Below, piece after piece: positions 16,469 through 39,491 of a DNA stretch of 64,000 bases. Numbering within the stretch: position 1 is the stretch's first letter; the number at the start of each line of letters is the position of its first letter. Origin of the DNA: Scatophagus argus (taxonomy: Eukaryota > Chordata > Actinopteri > Scatophagidae); assembly GCF_020382885.2 (NCBI RefSeq), contig NC_058510.1, positions 1,598,001-1,662,000 of the forward strand, written 5' to 3'. Made by a program: the position numbers and the translations under genes. The notes below the pieces were generated by a model that worked only from the letters and a program-made list of their open reading frames with translations, was not told the DNA's origin and did not search any database.

Positions 16469-19400
16469 TCACGGCTGAGATTCTCTCTCAGAATACACCA
16501 GCAGGGCCTCCCCAACGTGACTGATGACCACACTGGAAGCAAACAACACGACCAACCATGAGCGCTTTGAACGTGACCCGTCTGGTTCCGGTGGGAGGTG
16601 AGGAGGATAAACTAAAAACAGTCCCTCAATAGGCAGGTGACGGACTTACCAAAGCAGAGCTGGAACATTAATGTCCATGTAGAAGATAAACGGGGAGAGG
16701 AACATGGCAGAAACCTGCAGGGAGACCGGAGTGGAATAATCTGCGACCGTTCACTCAATCAATCGGTGTCAGATAATCGTTTTACTAATTCCATTTCAGT
16801 CTTTTGATGGCGTGGATTGTGAATACTAATATATAAAAACATGACAGTCACCTTAGACACAAAAATCCAGACCCCAAAGTGCTCCAGCGAAAATCCACTT
16901 CTCAGTTTGGCTGTGGCCAACAGCAACAAAAACCCCAGCAGGGCGCTGAAACGAGACACGAGGAGGCGTGAGGCGAACGCCGGAAACAATGAAGTTAAAA
17001 GCGGTGACGTTATTCGGCGTGAGCCCTCACCTGGCACAGCAGCCGTAATGAAATGTGTGGGATTTCAGGGAGGGGAACTCCAAGGCACCCATGAGGTCAC
17101 CTGCACAGGGACAAGGACCCGATAAAGACCCGAACACAAGGTACAAGCGCACACCTCTGATCACATGAAGAGGAACAAGGTGTACACCGGACTGCTGCAA
17201 CGTTTGCTATCCCGACGTGAACCCCGACATGAACCCGGCTCGCCTACCTGTCGGGTGAGCGGCGAGGCCCAGCAGCAGCACACTGTGACAAAAAGGCAGG
17301 AAAAGCTGAAATTAGTCACCGATAACACCTGAAGCTGCACTGCTGTTTGTGCTCAAACAGTCCTGTGACATAAAAGATTAAATTAAATCCCATCACTGCA
17401 CAAACAAATCTCCTCATTAAACGTGATGAGTGTTTACTCAGAATACTGCCAGCAAGTGAGCTATCATTTATATTTATCACGCAGCTTAATTATGGCTTTT
17501 CTAAACAGCAGATTGATTCAACAACTGTGACCATTTGTGTGTCGCATGAAGTCGTGGTGACAGTTTTATAAAACCGTCTCAGAAACAGTTGACTTCTCAA
17601 AACAAAGACATAAATACGCACTCGTTTTGTTTAAAACGTCAGATCGCTGAACCTCGTCAAATCAGTTCCATCCTTAATGTGCTTATGTATCAGAATTACT
17701 TATTCTTACCTGAACAAGTAGTTAATGCACTGCTGTTCAAGGTCACTGCGATAAAACAAGACAAAAAGCGTCTTCAGTGAACTGCTGCCGTGTGACAGCG
17801 TGCAGCATTAATTCATTTGGTTCAGTGAGGTCTAACAGGCTGAAGTTGAAAAATGGCTTCTTATCTTTTCTGCTGCACGGCTTAGAAAACTTACCTCAAA
17901 TTACTGGTTTTGTGGTGAACTTGAAACACCCTGTAAGCACCTGAGGGGGAAAAAATAAGATAATCATTTTTAGGATGAAAACTGATCCTGATGAGTCTGA
18001 TGCTTAATGTCCACGTTGATGATGATCATCTTAAATACAACCTTTGCCGTCTTTCATCATTCTAATCTATCATGTACCGGCTTTTGTCGCATCCCACGCT
18101 CTTAAACCTCCCACCGATTGTTTCTTTAAATTATCTGTGGTGTCCCTCAAGGCTCAAACGTGGGCCCGCTGCTCTTCTCTTTGTGAAGCTGTCTGTCTGT
18201 GTGTTCTTGGTCTTACCGAGACAGAACAGATGACCGGCAGCCCACATGTAGCCACTATAGTCAAACTGCAAAAGAAAGAAACGCCAAACGCATGTAAACT
18301 GATTTGTTGTATTCGTCCTCCCACGTACAGTAATTATAATTATTTGATTGAAATGAGCACCTGAGGGTCACAGAAGGGCAGGTTGATGGCTGAGAGCAGC
18401 ATGAAACATAAGCTACAAGAAGCACATTTAAAGATGTCACCGTGTTAGCAGCAATAATTCTTCTCTGAGAAATGCAGTGTATTTCCTCGTACTGTAATAC
18501 TGCCAAAAATGTCAACATCTGGATACAAAGATCCATCCAGGCTAAGGAAAAAGGATCACAAACCTGATGTGTTTCAGGTATTGCTCCTTCTGCCGATGAA
18601 AACAAAGATTTTTACACATCGAGATGCGTCGTGGTGCTGGTTAAAGCTCGTACAAGATGCGACTGTTGGAGGTCGCGGAGCAGCGGCGCCTCCTTTGTAC
18701 TTCATATTCCAAAGGAAGGGACTGCATAAGCTCACATACAGCAGGCGGCGCAGACTCTTACCTCTTTATGGACGACCTTCAGGATTATGTAACTAACAGC
18801 ATGAGAGGAGTTCTGAAGGGTGAAGAAGAAGGGAATGTCCTGCACGGGGAGAAGGAAGAACTGTGATGTTACGCTGCGCAAGGCAACAGACCTCTAGATC
18901 ATTCAGGGACGTTTGCAGCTTACAGAGGACGTACTATGCGTGACAAGGCCCTGGAACCAGCATATATGTTGCCTACAAACAGGAGGGAGCCTGGCAGCCA
19001 GGATAGAGCAGCCCACCTGTAAGACGAACCCATCGATCAGACCTCTGCTGACTGCCAGTGAAAACAGTAATGTGAGCTCTGAAGGTGTACATGAAACGCA
19101 CCTGGTGATGCGGCTCATCTCCACCCATCCCAGCTTCCCGGAGAGCAGGAGGAGGACGCCGCCGATGAGCGTCTGCCATCTGAGTGAACACAAACGGCAG
19201 CTTTTCTGGGTGTGGAGTCTGAACCTCATCACGTGTTTGTCATTGGCGTAACATTAATCAGCATTCTCATTCAAAACGATTTATTTAGCTCATTTTTTAA
19301 ATGACAATAAATAAATCAAAGACTTTTCATGAAGTATGTTTGACCTTCTGTGAAAAGTCAAGTACAGTTTTGAGGTATCCTTATAATTCAGGGGCAAATA

Positions 19401-20341
19401 TTGTATTTTTAACTGTTACTACTTTATTGTTTGACAAGTTTAGTTACTTTGCAGGTTTACAATGATAATACAAAATACAATCAGCAAATTAATGATGGTG
19501 TGATATTATAGATTAAGATTAGGAGGAGAAAAATCAGTAATTATAATCCAATAATATGACTAACATTCTGCATAGTGGGTACTTTTACTTTCAAGAAATG
19601 GTTTTGGTACTTTTACTTAAATACAAGATCTGAGTACTTGTACCTCTGTCGCCCTTCACATCCTGTGAATGAAGACTACTCACCCTTGAAATAATGTTGG
19701 ATATGTGAATTTTAACACCGACAGGACAAACTGGGAAAAGAAAAAGAATAAAAACACACACATTTCAGGCTGTGGGCTGATCATAAGCAAAGCAGCGTGG
19801 CAGCTCGTCAGTGTGACACCGGGAGACGCTGCATCAGTGGAACCAAACTCAAACTTCTGCCAATTCAGTTGGTCCCTGACCGTCTGCAGCAGCACTTCAC
19901 TTTAATGATACATCAGTTAATGTGCTGTTATTGATCTCATTCGCTCATCGATTCGGCGTACTGTACACCCAACAGCACGACGTCTTTACAACCCGTTCGT
20001 GTCCATTTCCTGCAGCTGCTTTCTACCAAAGTAAGAGTTGACTTTTGGTTGTTCGTGCTGCGTCGTTGGGTTCGCGCCTGATACGTAATAACAATTCAAA
20101 TTCATGTTCAGTGCTGGTTTTAATGCTGGGTCACACTGCAGTTTCCTGCTGCGAAATAAAATACAAGAAGATCTACTGAAGGGGTTTAATGTTAAATCGT
20201 AGGATGAAAGTTACCGCGTCATCCGACTCGTTTTAGCTCGAGTTAAGCACCTGGTTCCAATCTTCTCACCTTGTTTGTGAAACACGATACGACGAAAACG
20301 ACGCTAAAAGCGAGGCCGGCGACGTGTCGTCTCCACTGCAT
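16469..20341 (-). CDS. tmem241: TMEM241, Golgi nucleotide-sugar-transporter-like membrane protein
   Basis: Fifteen coding exons on the minus strand: 20341-20270, 19730-19684, 19179-19102, 19016-18935, 18839-18762, 18589-18564, 18412-18361, 18265-18217, 17940-17895, 17745-17710, 17282-17248, 17100-17031, 16945-16852, 16714-16650 and 16532-16469. They join in phase to 297 aa (human 296). Recognised stretches include VLSVLKFTYPTLFQG, WQTLIGGVLLLLSGKLGWVE, FVGNIYAGSRALSRI, and GEALLVYSE near the end. The chain is a string of hydrophobic helices, as in the SLC35/VRG4-like family; the human protein has been reported as a Golgi UDP-GlcNAc transporter. Exon 6 is only 26 nt and exons 10-11 are 36 and 35 nt. 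In human, CABLES1 lies between RBBP8 and TMEM241; here the two genes touch tail-to-tail. Confidence 0.93.
19380..19650. repeat. Degenerate teleost repeat ('acttttacttaa' type)
   Basis: An AT-rich segment with 'taattataatccaataatatgac', 'cattctgcatagtggg', 'ggtacttttacttaaatacaagatctgagtacttgtacc'. These phrases are typical of a very abundant non-autonomous DNA element of percomorph fish. It lies in tmem241 intron 2 and is much decayed; the ends are not certain. Confidence 0.55.
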
Positions 20342-21307
20342 GTTGAGCCGCCGGCACCGCGCAGCAGGGACATGATTCCCAACAGGACATGAGAACTACA
20401 GCCCATTCATGTCGCCTGTTCCAAACACTTCAACAATCGGAAACTTCCCTCAGGTGACACGTCACGACGTCCAGGAGGGCAAAGATCGTCTATGTTTGGC
20501 AGGATCGTTCACTGGTACGTTTTCTGAGCGACAACAAATACAGCCAAAACGTGTTATGGTAGGTTTTTCTTCATGTATTAAGGTTAAAGTAAAGAGAATC
20601 TGTGCTGGTCTTACTGTACCCCACGATCTGTGTGACGTCACAGTGGTGGTTAAGTCATCAAATATGAGTCAAACAGTTGCTTGCTATCAGTCTAATAATA
20701 CTATTAAGCTTTTTATATAGCATGTTAAATACGTAGGACCCCTAAACTGACTCCAGGGCTGCAGGGACCCCACCTGCTGAGAATTGTACCTTTTATTTAA
20801 AGAGTGTAAGAAACTCATGATCAAAAATAGTCACATGCTGTCATTGTCTCACTTTGAAAAGCATAAGTGTATGTATTTGTATAGTTTTGGGATGTTTTGA
20901 CTTGCTGCTGGACAAAACGAGCTATTTTTAGATAGCTTAACTTAAAGAAACATCAGATGTGATGCAAGCACGTCTTAGAATTTTCCCCATGAAAAAGAAC
21001 ATCGTGTCTTTTGTGTGGTAGTTGAAGTGTTAGAAGCGAATAAACAACTTAAAGATATCCGCTTGGCTTCGCTTCCAACACGTAAACACCGTGTGATTTT
21101 GTTTTTGATAACATAGCCTCAGTCTGAGCTAAGGCTATTTTACGACACATTCGGTATCCCGAAATAGAGTCAGAGTGAGCCCTCTCTCATGTGCTTTGTT
21201 ACAGGATCGTCGGTCTGCGGGTCGGTCACGTGGTGTCCACAGAGTTTCCGTGTTTGTTGAGCTCTGACTGGTCTGGGCTCAGTTTCCGAAGAGGATGGTG
21301 TGCAGTC
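20342..21307. promoter_or_regulatory. Intergenic region between tmem241 and nsmaf (head-to-head)
   Basis: 966 bp between the two start codons, with no supported ORF. The nsmaf side, from about 21180, is richer in CpG and has a GTCACGTGG E-box at 21225-21233. It is a candidate bidirectional promoter, though the AT-rich centre (20560-21110) suggests two separate ones. Confidence 0.45.
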
Positions 21308-32301
<10,994 letters not shown>

Positions 32302-33112
32302 ACGGCCGTTTCTGCACACCCGTCAGCTCCCGGTGCAGCGAAGGACCCGGACGGTCCCGGTCAAGTATCCTACGGACCGCAGCACCCGGCTGTCTGACTC
32401 TGAACTCAGTTAACGTGCTGTAAACGTGTCCCAGAGCGGCTGGAGGACATCGCTTTAGTCTCTCAGCAGTTCTCAGTCCAAACCAAAGGTCGGCTACGCT
32501 CACATCCGTCTGCATATTGAGAGAAAATGTCCAATTGCAGTTTTGTGCATGGCAACAGGAAGCTGAGGTTCACGCCTTGTTTTTCTGTTTTCAGCTTGTT
32601 TCTTTCTCCAAGTATTATTTGTGATCTATCATGTTACACTTTTTTTTTCCTTTTTAAATTAGTGATGATGTTTCTGTGTGCGTTTTATTCTGTGGACTTT
32701 AAAGTGTCTGCAGCTACGGGCTGCTCAGGTGTCGTCGATACCAAATAACACCCACCTGTAAACGTCTTTGTCTCTTCTGTCGCCTTCTGTTGTCCCTCAC
32801 AGATCATCTAACTTTGGATTTCTTTACTGTTTATGCCGAGAGGCTGCGCTCGCTAACGTCAGACTGAACGTTGGCGTCGCGGGTTATTTGCGCTCTAACT
32901 TCACAGACCTCCAACCTAAAACAAACGACCGTGTGCAAACTGAGCTCACGAACGTCGTAACTTTTATTAAAAATAACGCATAGGTTTACACAATGCAAAC
33001 ATGAAACAGAACATTAAGCACCGCCTCTATCAGGGAGTCTACAGGAGTTTACCAGGTGAATATTTCTGGATTGGAGTTACAGATTGCCCGTTTCCTTTCA
33101 GCAACCAATAAA
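32302..33112 (+). other. nsmaf: nsmaf 3' UTR and convergent 3' ends with cngb3 copy A
   Basis: No coding signal after the nsmaf stop. A plus-strand AATAAA at 33107-33112 could end nsmaf. A minus-strand AATAAA (TTTATT at 32963-32968) could end cngb3 copy A, whose stop is at 33166. If both are used, the transcripts overlap by about 150 nt. Confidence 0.4.
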
Positions 33113-33165
33113 ACGCCAGATACGCAAAATGATTGGAAGCGCCGAAGCTCAGTGGCGTCGCCCTT

Positions 33166-36100
33166 TCATTTCTGCTCCTCTTTGCTTTTCTGTGGACAGA
33201 AGACAGAAATGAAGACACTCGCGTCACTGCCTGTGGTGTGGAAATCCAAAGCCTGCTCAGGGTTTCTGCTCTAAGACTTTTCTCTCAACACAAACAGTTT
33301 CTGACGCTCATCAAAAAGTGCAGCTGCCCCCGTTGTGTCGGTGTGTGTCGGTGTGAAGACTCTACCTTCAGCTTGTCCATGAGGCCTCCTTTGCCAAACG
33401 CTTTGAATAACTTGGGTGTTGGTGGTTTTGGTCCGAACAGAGTCAGACCCTTCGGCTTCTCCTCGTTGGTTTTAGCAGCTGCAGGGCCTTTGGCTTTGGT
33501 CAGTTTCCTTAACAAGAACACACACACGCACACACAGTCCTTCACGTTTATGTGCCGTCACAAGACTGAACTGACTGCTGAAATTCAAAAATGGTCGTCA
33601 TAAAACTTTACTAAAAGTGCTTCCAGCACTCTTAAACGACTCACCTTCCCTTCCTGGCCAACACTTTCTGAGACTCGGGGTAGTGGACGAGGATGTCAAA
33701 CAGGTCCTTCTTCTCCAGGACAAAAAGGTTAGCGAAGCCGTGTGCTCTCACGTTGGCTGTGCGCCTGTTTCCTCCGTCTTTGGCAGACTGTAGTAAACTG
33801 CGACAGGGTCAGAGGTCAGAGGTCAAGACAATCTCTGCAGCCGACATCCCCAAAACGATCAAGACGTGAAGAGACTTGTCGTTGGTTTAGTTTTTTCTTT
33901 TGTCACAGATGTGGACAAACCTGATTTCTCCGAACACACAGCCAGCCTTCAGTGTGACGAACACGATGCTGTTGTCAGGTCCTCCCACCACCTGCACCGC
34001 TCCGCTTTTAATGATGTACATCTCTTTACCGATGTCACCCTGCAGCAGAGGGTTTACTTTGGGTTCATGGGGTCACATGTGAAATCCAGGATGAAGATAT
34101 CATATGATCATTACTCACCTTCTTCACGACAAAGTCTCCTGGTAGGTAGATGATGGACTTGAGCCTCAGCAACATGTCCACCAACATCTGCTGGTCACAG
34201 CCCTGGAAGAAGCACACGAACTGTCCCTTTAACAGATGTTGAGTTTGCTATTACATTCATGTTTATGAGCTCGCCGTAACCTTTGGCCACCAAATTAATC
34301 AAGTCATCTTTCAGTCCAAGTGGACTTTTCTACATCAGGTTTCTCTTTCCATGAAGACATCTGGTCCAGCTTCAGTCCACAGTTCAAATTAAATGAGGTA
34401 ATTAAAACAGAGGCTTGTGTTCCTGACCAGAACTCAGTCACCTGAAACAGGGCAATCTTCTGGAAGGTGGTCAGGTTGATGTCCACAGCGATGGCAGTTT
34501 TCATCACGAGAGGCATCTTGTCCAGCAGCTCGGACTCATCTGGACAGGACATGGAAATGGATTCGTCATTTCAACACTACGATTTGGAGTAATTCCAACA
34601 TGACAAGATGAGAAAAGCAGGGTGTCAGACTCACCCAGCATGCCCTGAGAGGCCCAGGTGTAGTTGTACCAGGTCCGGATTCTGTTCTGGACATACTTGG
34701 GGATCGTATAGGTGTTCATGTAGGCAACGCAGCCGTCCATTGATGCCCGAAAATAAGCCTGACCTGCTGTTGCTGCTCCTATGACGTCTCTCATCTGAAA
34801 GGAAGAACATGCCAGAGATTTGACAAAAATAAAATAAAATCTGAAAGCAAACGACTGAATTAACCTAAGATCAGCCCGGTGGACGTTTTTACAAACCACG
34901 GATACGTTACTGCTGCACAGCGTGATATCATATCGCATCACGTCAACATTTCTGCAGCGTGCCAGATCACTTTCTCATCAGGACGCGGTGCTTTTGTGGG
35001 GACAGTTTTGACAAAAACCAGTTATTTGAGCCCTAACCTGAAGTTGTTTGTGCTTAACACTGGCCAGACCTGAAGCACAGTGTTGTCATAGTTTAACGTT
35101 TATCTGAAACATAAAGTTTCAACATGATTCCTGGTTTGCAGAAACACACAGCAATCTGGTTGTTATGATGCTTGCACACATGTCAACATGTAAATAAAAC
35201 CAACCGTTTAAAAAAAAACAAAAACAAAAAAAAAATCTTATCTACCTGTCCAATCAGACTGGAGAACACAAAGACGCCAATGAAAAAGTTCAACATCTGA
35301 AAGGTAATCTCAAAGGTGGTTACTGGCTCAGGAAGACCGCCGATGTTGATCAGACTGCGGACAGCAAAGTAGTAACAGCGCAGGTACCTGTGGAAGGAGG
35401 GAAACGCTGTGTGAATGCACTGGACAGAGGACAGACTGAGACAAGACAGCACCGAACATTGACACTGAAGACACTCTGAAGACACTCTGAAGACACGCTG
35501 AAGACACTCTGACGACGCTCTGAAGACGCTCTGAAGACATGCTGAAGACACTCTGAAGACACGCTGAAGACACTCTGAAGACACGCTGAAGACACTCTGA
35601 AGACACTCTGAAGACACTCTGACGACGCTCTGAAGACGCTCTGAAGACATGCTGAAGACACTCTGAAGACACGCTGAAGACACGCTGAAGACACTCTGAA
35701 GACACGCTGAAGACACTCTGAAGACACGCTGAAGACACTCTGAAGACACTGTGTGTCTCCTTCAAAACTGCCAGCCAATGACAACCAGCCATTTATGCTC
35801 TTCGCTTTGCTGTCTAACGTTTCGTGTTTTGTTGTTCGACATAAGAAAAAGCACATACGCCGAGCCTGCTCCGTTATACACCCACGTAGTCGATCCGAGA
35901 CCCTGGTGCACTGAGGCCACAAAGTACGCACAGGCGTTTAGATGGAGCATGAAGAGCAGGTAACCGGTGGTGCGAGCCACTCTGCCGTGAAAAACACAGA
36001 AACAGAACAGATTAGATCCACACAACATCAAAGAAACAAACTTCAATACTGTGATGCGTATAGATTTGCATTATATAACATGTTCACGTAAGGCTGATAG

Positions 36101-39100
36101 CATAAGACGAGTCATCAAGTCATCAGGCTTGCTGCAAACAGTTCAGTTCATCTAATGGTGTGCATAAATCACACGGCACACGGTTGTTCCAGCAGCTTGT
36201 ACCTCCAGATGTACGCCTTGGCCATGACATTCTCGAGTCGGTCGCTGAACTCGAAGAAGGATTCGATCTAAGAACAACACGCAAGCAGACCAACAGGAAA
36301 TGAGAGAGCAAACAGCGACATACTTTCCTGTTCTTCCACATTAAGATCCCGATGCGTCAGCTGCCTACCCTGATACAGCGGTTCAGTCGGTAGACGGAGG
36401 AGAACCCAAAGTGAAGGCAGAGGAGGTCGAAGGGGAAGATGCTGATTATATCGATCTGAAAAGAGGAATGAAGAGAACGAGTTACGCTCCTCGTGGACGT
36501 CTGCGATTTGATCCCCATCACTCTAAAGGTTCAGAGGAAGAAGTGTTCAGGTCATTTACTCCAGTGTAAGTACAGCAAAAGCACAATATTCAATCACAGC
36601 AGAAAGTCAGAATAAAAGTACAGAAGTACTTTAAAAGTACCGTACAGAAGTACTTTTATTCTGACGGACACACACACAAGAACTTAACTGATAATATCAA
36701 AGCGTTCACACTGATGCATTTTACTGTGACGGATGATCAGATTCTCACCTTGAATCGCTGTGATTTCCTGTAATGTGCCTTTGTCACAGCTCTGTCTTTC
36801 TGCAGGAGACACACAGTATCACATGACACAGTTCGTTTTCTAAACTTCTGGGCGTCTTAACGCTGCTGCTTCGTAGTTCTTTGTGACTTACAATAACGTC
36901 TCCGGCTTTGACAAACTGCAGCCGAGGCTGCCAGACGATGATGTCGATAACGTTCACCAAGTCGCTGAGAACATCGAAGATTATCCAGTAGATGTTGGCA
37001 GTTTCGTTGTGGTACGGGAAGGCCAGCCGGGCGGTGCAAAACCAGATATTGTAGTTGTATGCCACGGCTACCAAGGCCAACCAGGCGATGTAGCGATGAT
37101 CTAGAGAGAGACACACGTGCAGGTTTGATTCACGGGTTTTCATGAGTTTGCTCAGTCTCGTGTTCCCAGGGTGCACCTCACCTAAAGGATCTATGGTGTC
37201 TCCCAGGACGTCATCCATCTTCGCCTCAATGGGACGGAGGAGGACGTCAAAGCAGGAGCAGCTGATGTCCGGGAGGATCTTCGCCTTCTTCCTGGCTTCC
37301 TCGGCCAGCCTCTCCTCCTCCGCCTTCTTCTCAGCCTCCAGCCTTTTCTCCTCATCCTTTTTCTTCTTCTCCTCCGCCTTTTTGGCCGCCTCTTCTGCCT
37401 TCTTTTTTTCCGCCTCTTCTTTGGCTATTCGCTCCTCTTCCTTCTTCCTGATGTAGTCCTCCTTCCTCAGGATTGGTGCTGAACGGGCACAAAGAGCGGC
37501 GGCGCGTTAGATCACTTGTGTGTTTATTTTCTCCGCCCTCAGCGTGTCCGTTTGCACGTGTCCATACTTACTGACAGGTGGGCTGATTTCCGGGGACGTG
37601 GCGTACGGGTCGATGGACTTTTCCTTGAGCTCGCTGGTGCGCTCTCTCAACCTCCTGATCAACGCTCTGAGGGTGTCATCTGTGTAGCGGTTGTAGACAA
37701 CAGGTGGAGGAGGAGGAGGAGCTTCTTCACTGAAAACAGGAAGGAAAACCAGAGAAAAGGTGACATGAAATCAGAGAGGAGAGGCAGAACCTAATCAGTC
37801 ACTCATCCCGGAGTCCAAGTGGACGTTTGAGCCGAATTTGAAGAAAGAAATTCCTGAGTGTGAGGTGGACGAACGCCCTGAAAACATGATGCCTCCGGGC
37901 CACCATAACACCCACACTACTGTCTGACTGAATCAGACGGACAAAATTAGAATAAAACAAAAACAGAAGATAACCTTTCATTCTCAGTCCCAAGTACCAC
38001 TAAGCTCCTAATCTGCTTTCCGTCTTTAGAGTCGCAGTGCGATCGCGGCTGCAGCCAACACACACCAGTCACACACTGGACGTGTTTAGTACGACTCAAT
38101 CCAATTCAATTTTATTTATACAGAACCTTTTACAATCAAAACTGTCTCCAGGTGCTTTACAGAAACCCAGAGCCTGAACCCCCGAGACAGCAGACAGCTC
38201 ACTTCTAAACGTGAACCTAAACAGACAAATCAAGTGACGAGGCTTAAATTAAATAAGACGTGGTAACTTCTGAAAGCTTGAAATGTCAGAATTGATACGT
38301 CCCTGCATCGTAACTTATTGATTATTTATTAATCAACCAGTTTACTCATCAATTAATTAATCATTTCAGTCATTTTTCAACTGAAAAACCTCCACCATTT
38401 GCTTGTCTTTCGGGTTTTGGACTGTGATGAGTGTATGAGTATTATGTTTTTTTATATTTTATGGACTGCACAATTAATCATGGAGATTACCTGATAATAA
38501 AAATAATCGCTAGCTGTTACTCAAATGAAATGTAATGTACACAGTGTATGATGTATTCTTACCCGTCCGCCCCCTCTGGACTGGCAGCAGCTGGAGGAGC
38601 CGCCGGAGCAGCAGCTGGAGCAGCCGGAGCAGCAGCTGGAGCAGCTGGAGCAGCAGCTGGAGCAGCAGCTGGAGCAGCAGCTGGAGCAGCAGCCGGAGCA
38701 GCAGCTGGAGCAGCAGCTGGAGCAGCTGGAGCCACTGGAGCTGGGAGAACAATATAAGAGCACTTTTTCTTCAGCTGACCACAAACACGAACACTGACAT
38801 CAAAGGGTCCAGGACAAAAAGCATCAGTGCAACATGAAGTTCAGACCACAGGAACAGACTTCTCACCCGCCTCTTCCTGCTTGGGTTCTGCCTTCACTTC
38901 TTCTTTCTTTGGCTGCTGCTTTTCATCTTTATTTTCAGGAGGTTTTTCTTCCTGTAAATACACAATACTGTTACTGTGCGAAAACAAAACTGGACAAACA
39001 AGCTCACGAGCATCTAGCATTATCCAAACCTGCTACAGGCTCACGTTTCCCTTTTGATGTTTGATATCCATATGATTAAAGCGTGTCCCCCACCACCCTT

Positions 39101-39491
39101 GTGCTTCATCCTCAGCTTTCTGAGACAAACTGCAGGCCTGGCAGCAGTTAAATCCACCCCCCCTGCTGGCTGCTCCTCATCAGTGCCAAGCTGCTTCAGG
39201 AGCTTTCACTGATCTCATTCACCTGCCACAGACTCACCTCAAAACACTCATCATAACAGGCAGGCAGCAGGTAAACTTTCATTATTAACTTGAAATGAAA
39301 ACTGCTGGGAAGCAGCCGGCACAACTTACCCTTAAGAACAGAACACTGGACCTTTCTGGTCCAGGTTGCTTATGTTTAAGATATTAGAAAGGCCTCACCT
39401 TTGCAGGTGGAGCTGGTGTAGGAGGTGGGGTAGCAGCTTGGGCAGGGAGAGGCTCAGGAGCCCCCATCAACTTCTTCAACCTGCTGAACAT
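33166..39491 (-). CDS. cngb3: Cyclic-nucleotide-gated channel beta-3, tandem copy A
   Basis: Eighteen coding exons (minus): 39491-39399, 38951-38867, 38740-38563, 37729-37572, 37478-37182, 37100-36892, 36799-36749, 36455-36369, 36267-36203, 35981-35859, 35387-35246, 34794-34635, 34539-34442, 34202-34119, 34039-33921, 33797-33645, 33507-33366 and 33189-33166, in phase, 755 aa (human 809). The N-terminus holds a Pro/Ala-repeat exon (about 60-118) and a Lys/Glu helix (about 175-240). S1-S6 run from about 270 to 495 with pore filter NIGGLPEP. The C-linker follows ([20 protein letters not shown]). The cyclic-nucleotide-binding domain (about 580-700) has [24 protein letters not shown] and NRRTANV. 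Known role: modulatory subunit of the cone photoreceptor cGMP-gated channel. The last 8-codon exon is the least certain part; a different acceptor (33228) would give a longer tail. Confidence 0.93.
35467..35752. repeat. 11-bp minisatellite in copy A intron before the pore exon
   Basis: Twenty-six head-to-tail units of GAAGACACTCT and variants (CACGCT, CATGCT, GACGCTCT). Units 5-7 and 15-17 carry the same rare variants in the same order, so there is a higher-order period of about ten units (110 bp). Because 11 is not a multiple of 3, the array is open in every minus-strand frame with an 11-residue peptide period; these ORFs are artefacts. It lies in the 471 bp intron between the S5 exon and the pore exon. 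Confidence 0.93.
36606..36665. repeat. 60-bp imperfect palindrome in a copy A intron
   Basis: Arms GTCAGAATAAAAGTAC at 36606-36621 and its exact reverse complement at 36650-36665, with a further 'gtac...agtac' pairing inside. The surrounding 'ctccagtgtaagtacagcaaaagcac' resembles the same abundant fish element as at 19380-19650. It lies in the intron between exons 7 and 8. Confidence 0.7.
38097..38200 (+). repeat. Abundant teleost 'attcaattttatttatac' repeat fragment
   Basis: 'caattcaattttatttatacagaaccttttacaatcaaaa...caggtgctttacagaaac' is a recognisable copy of the same family as at 24933-25025. It lies in the intron between exons 3 and 4 of cngb3 copy A. Confidence 0.6.
38583..38740 (-). 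repeat. cngb3: Coding triplet repeat of copy A exon 3 (Pro-Ala-Ala)
   Basis: About 155 bp built from GCT and CCA codons (CCA GCT GCT [GCT]) read on the minus strand, giving mostly alternating PAAA and PAA. It makes up nearly all of exon 3 and is in frame with the rest of the protein. Length changes in steps of three bases would be tolerated. Confidence 0.9.

Noticed and set aside
35467-35752. CRISPR-like regular repeat array
   Set aside because: Units are contiguous with no spacers, only 11 bp long, and inside a vertebrate intron.
35183-35931. Long minus-strand frames of repeating Cys-Leu-Gln-Ser-Val-Phe peptides (up to 193 codons)
   Set aside because: They are produced by the 11-bp minisatellite, which is open in all three frames; the region is an intron of cngb3 copy A.
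38510-38837. Leu-rich, Cys/Ser-rich and Trp/Ser-rich frames over the Pro-Ala repeat
   Set aside because: Other frames of the coding repeat in cngb3 copy A exon 3; only the Pro-Ala frame joins in phase with its neighbours.
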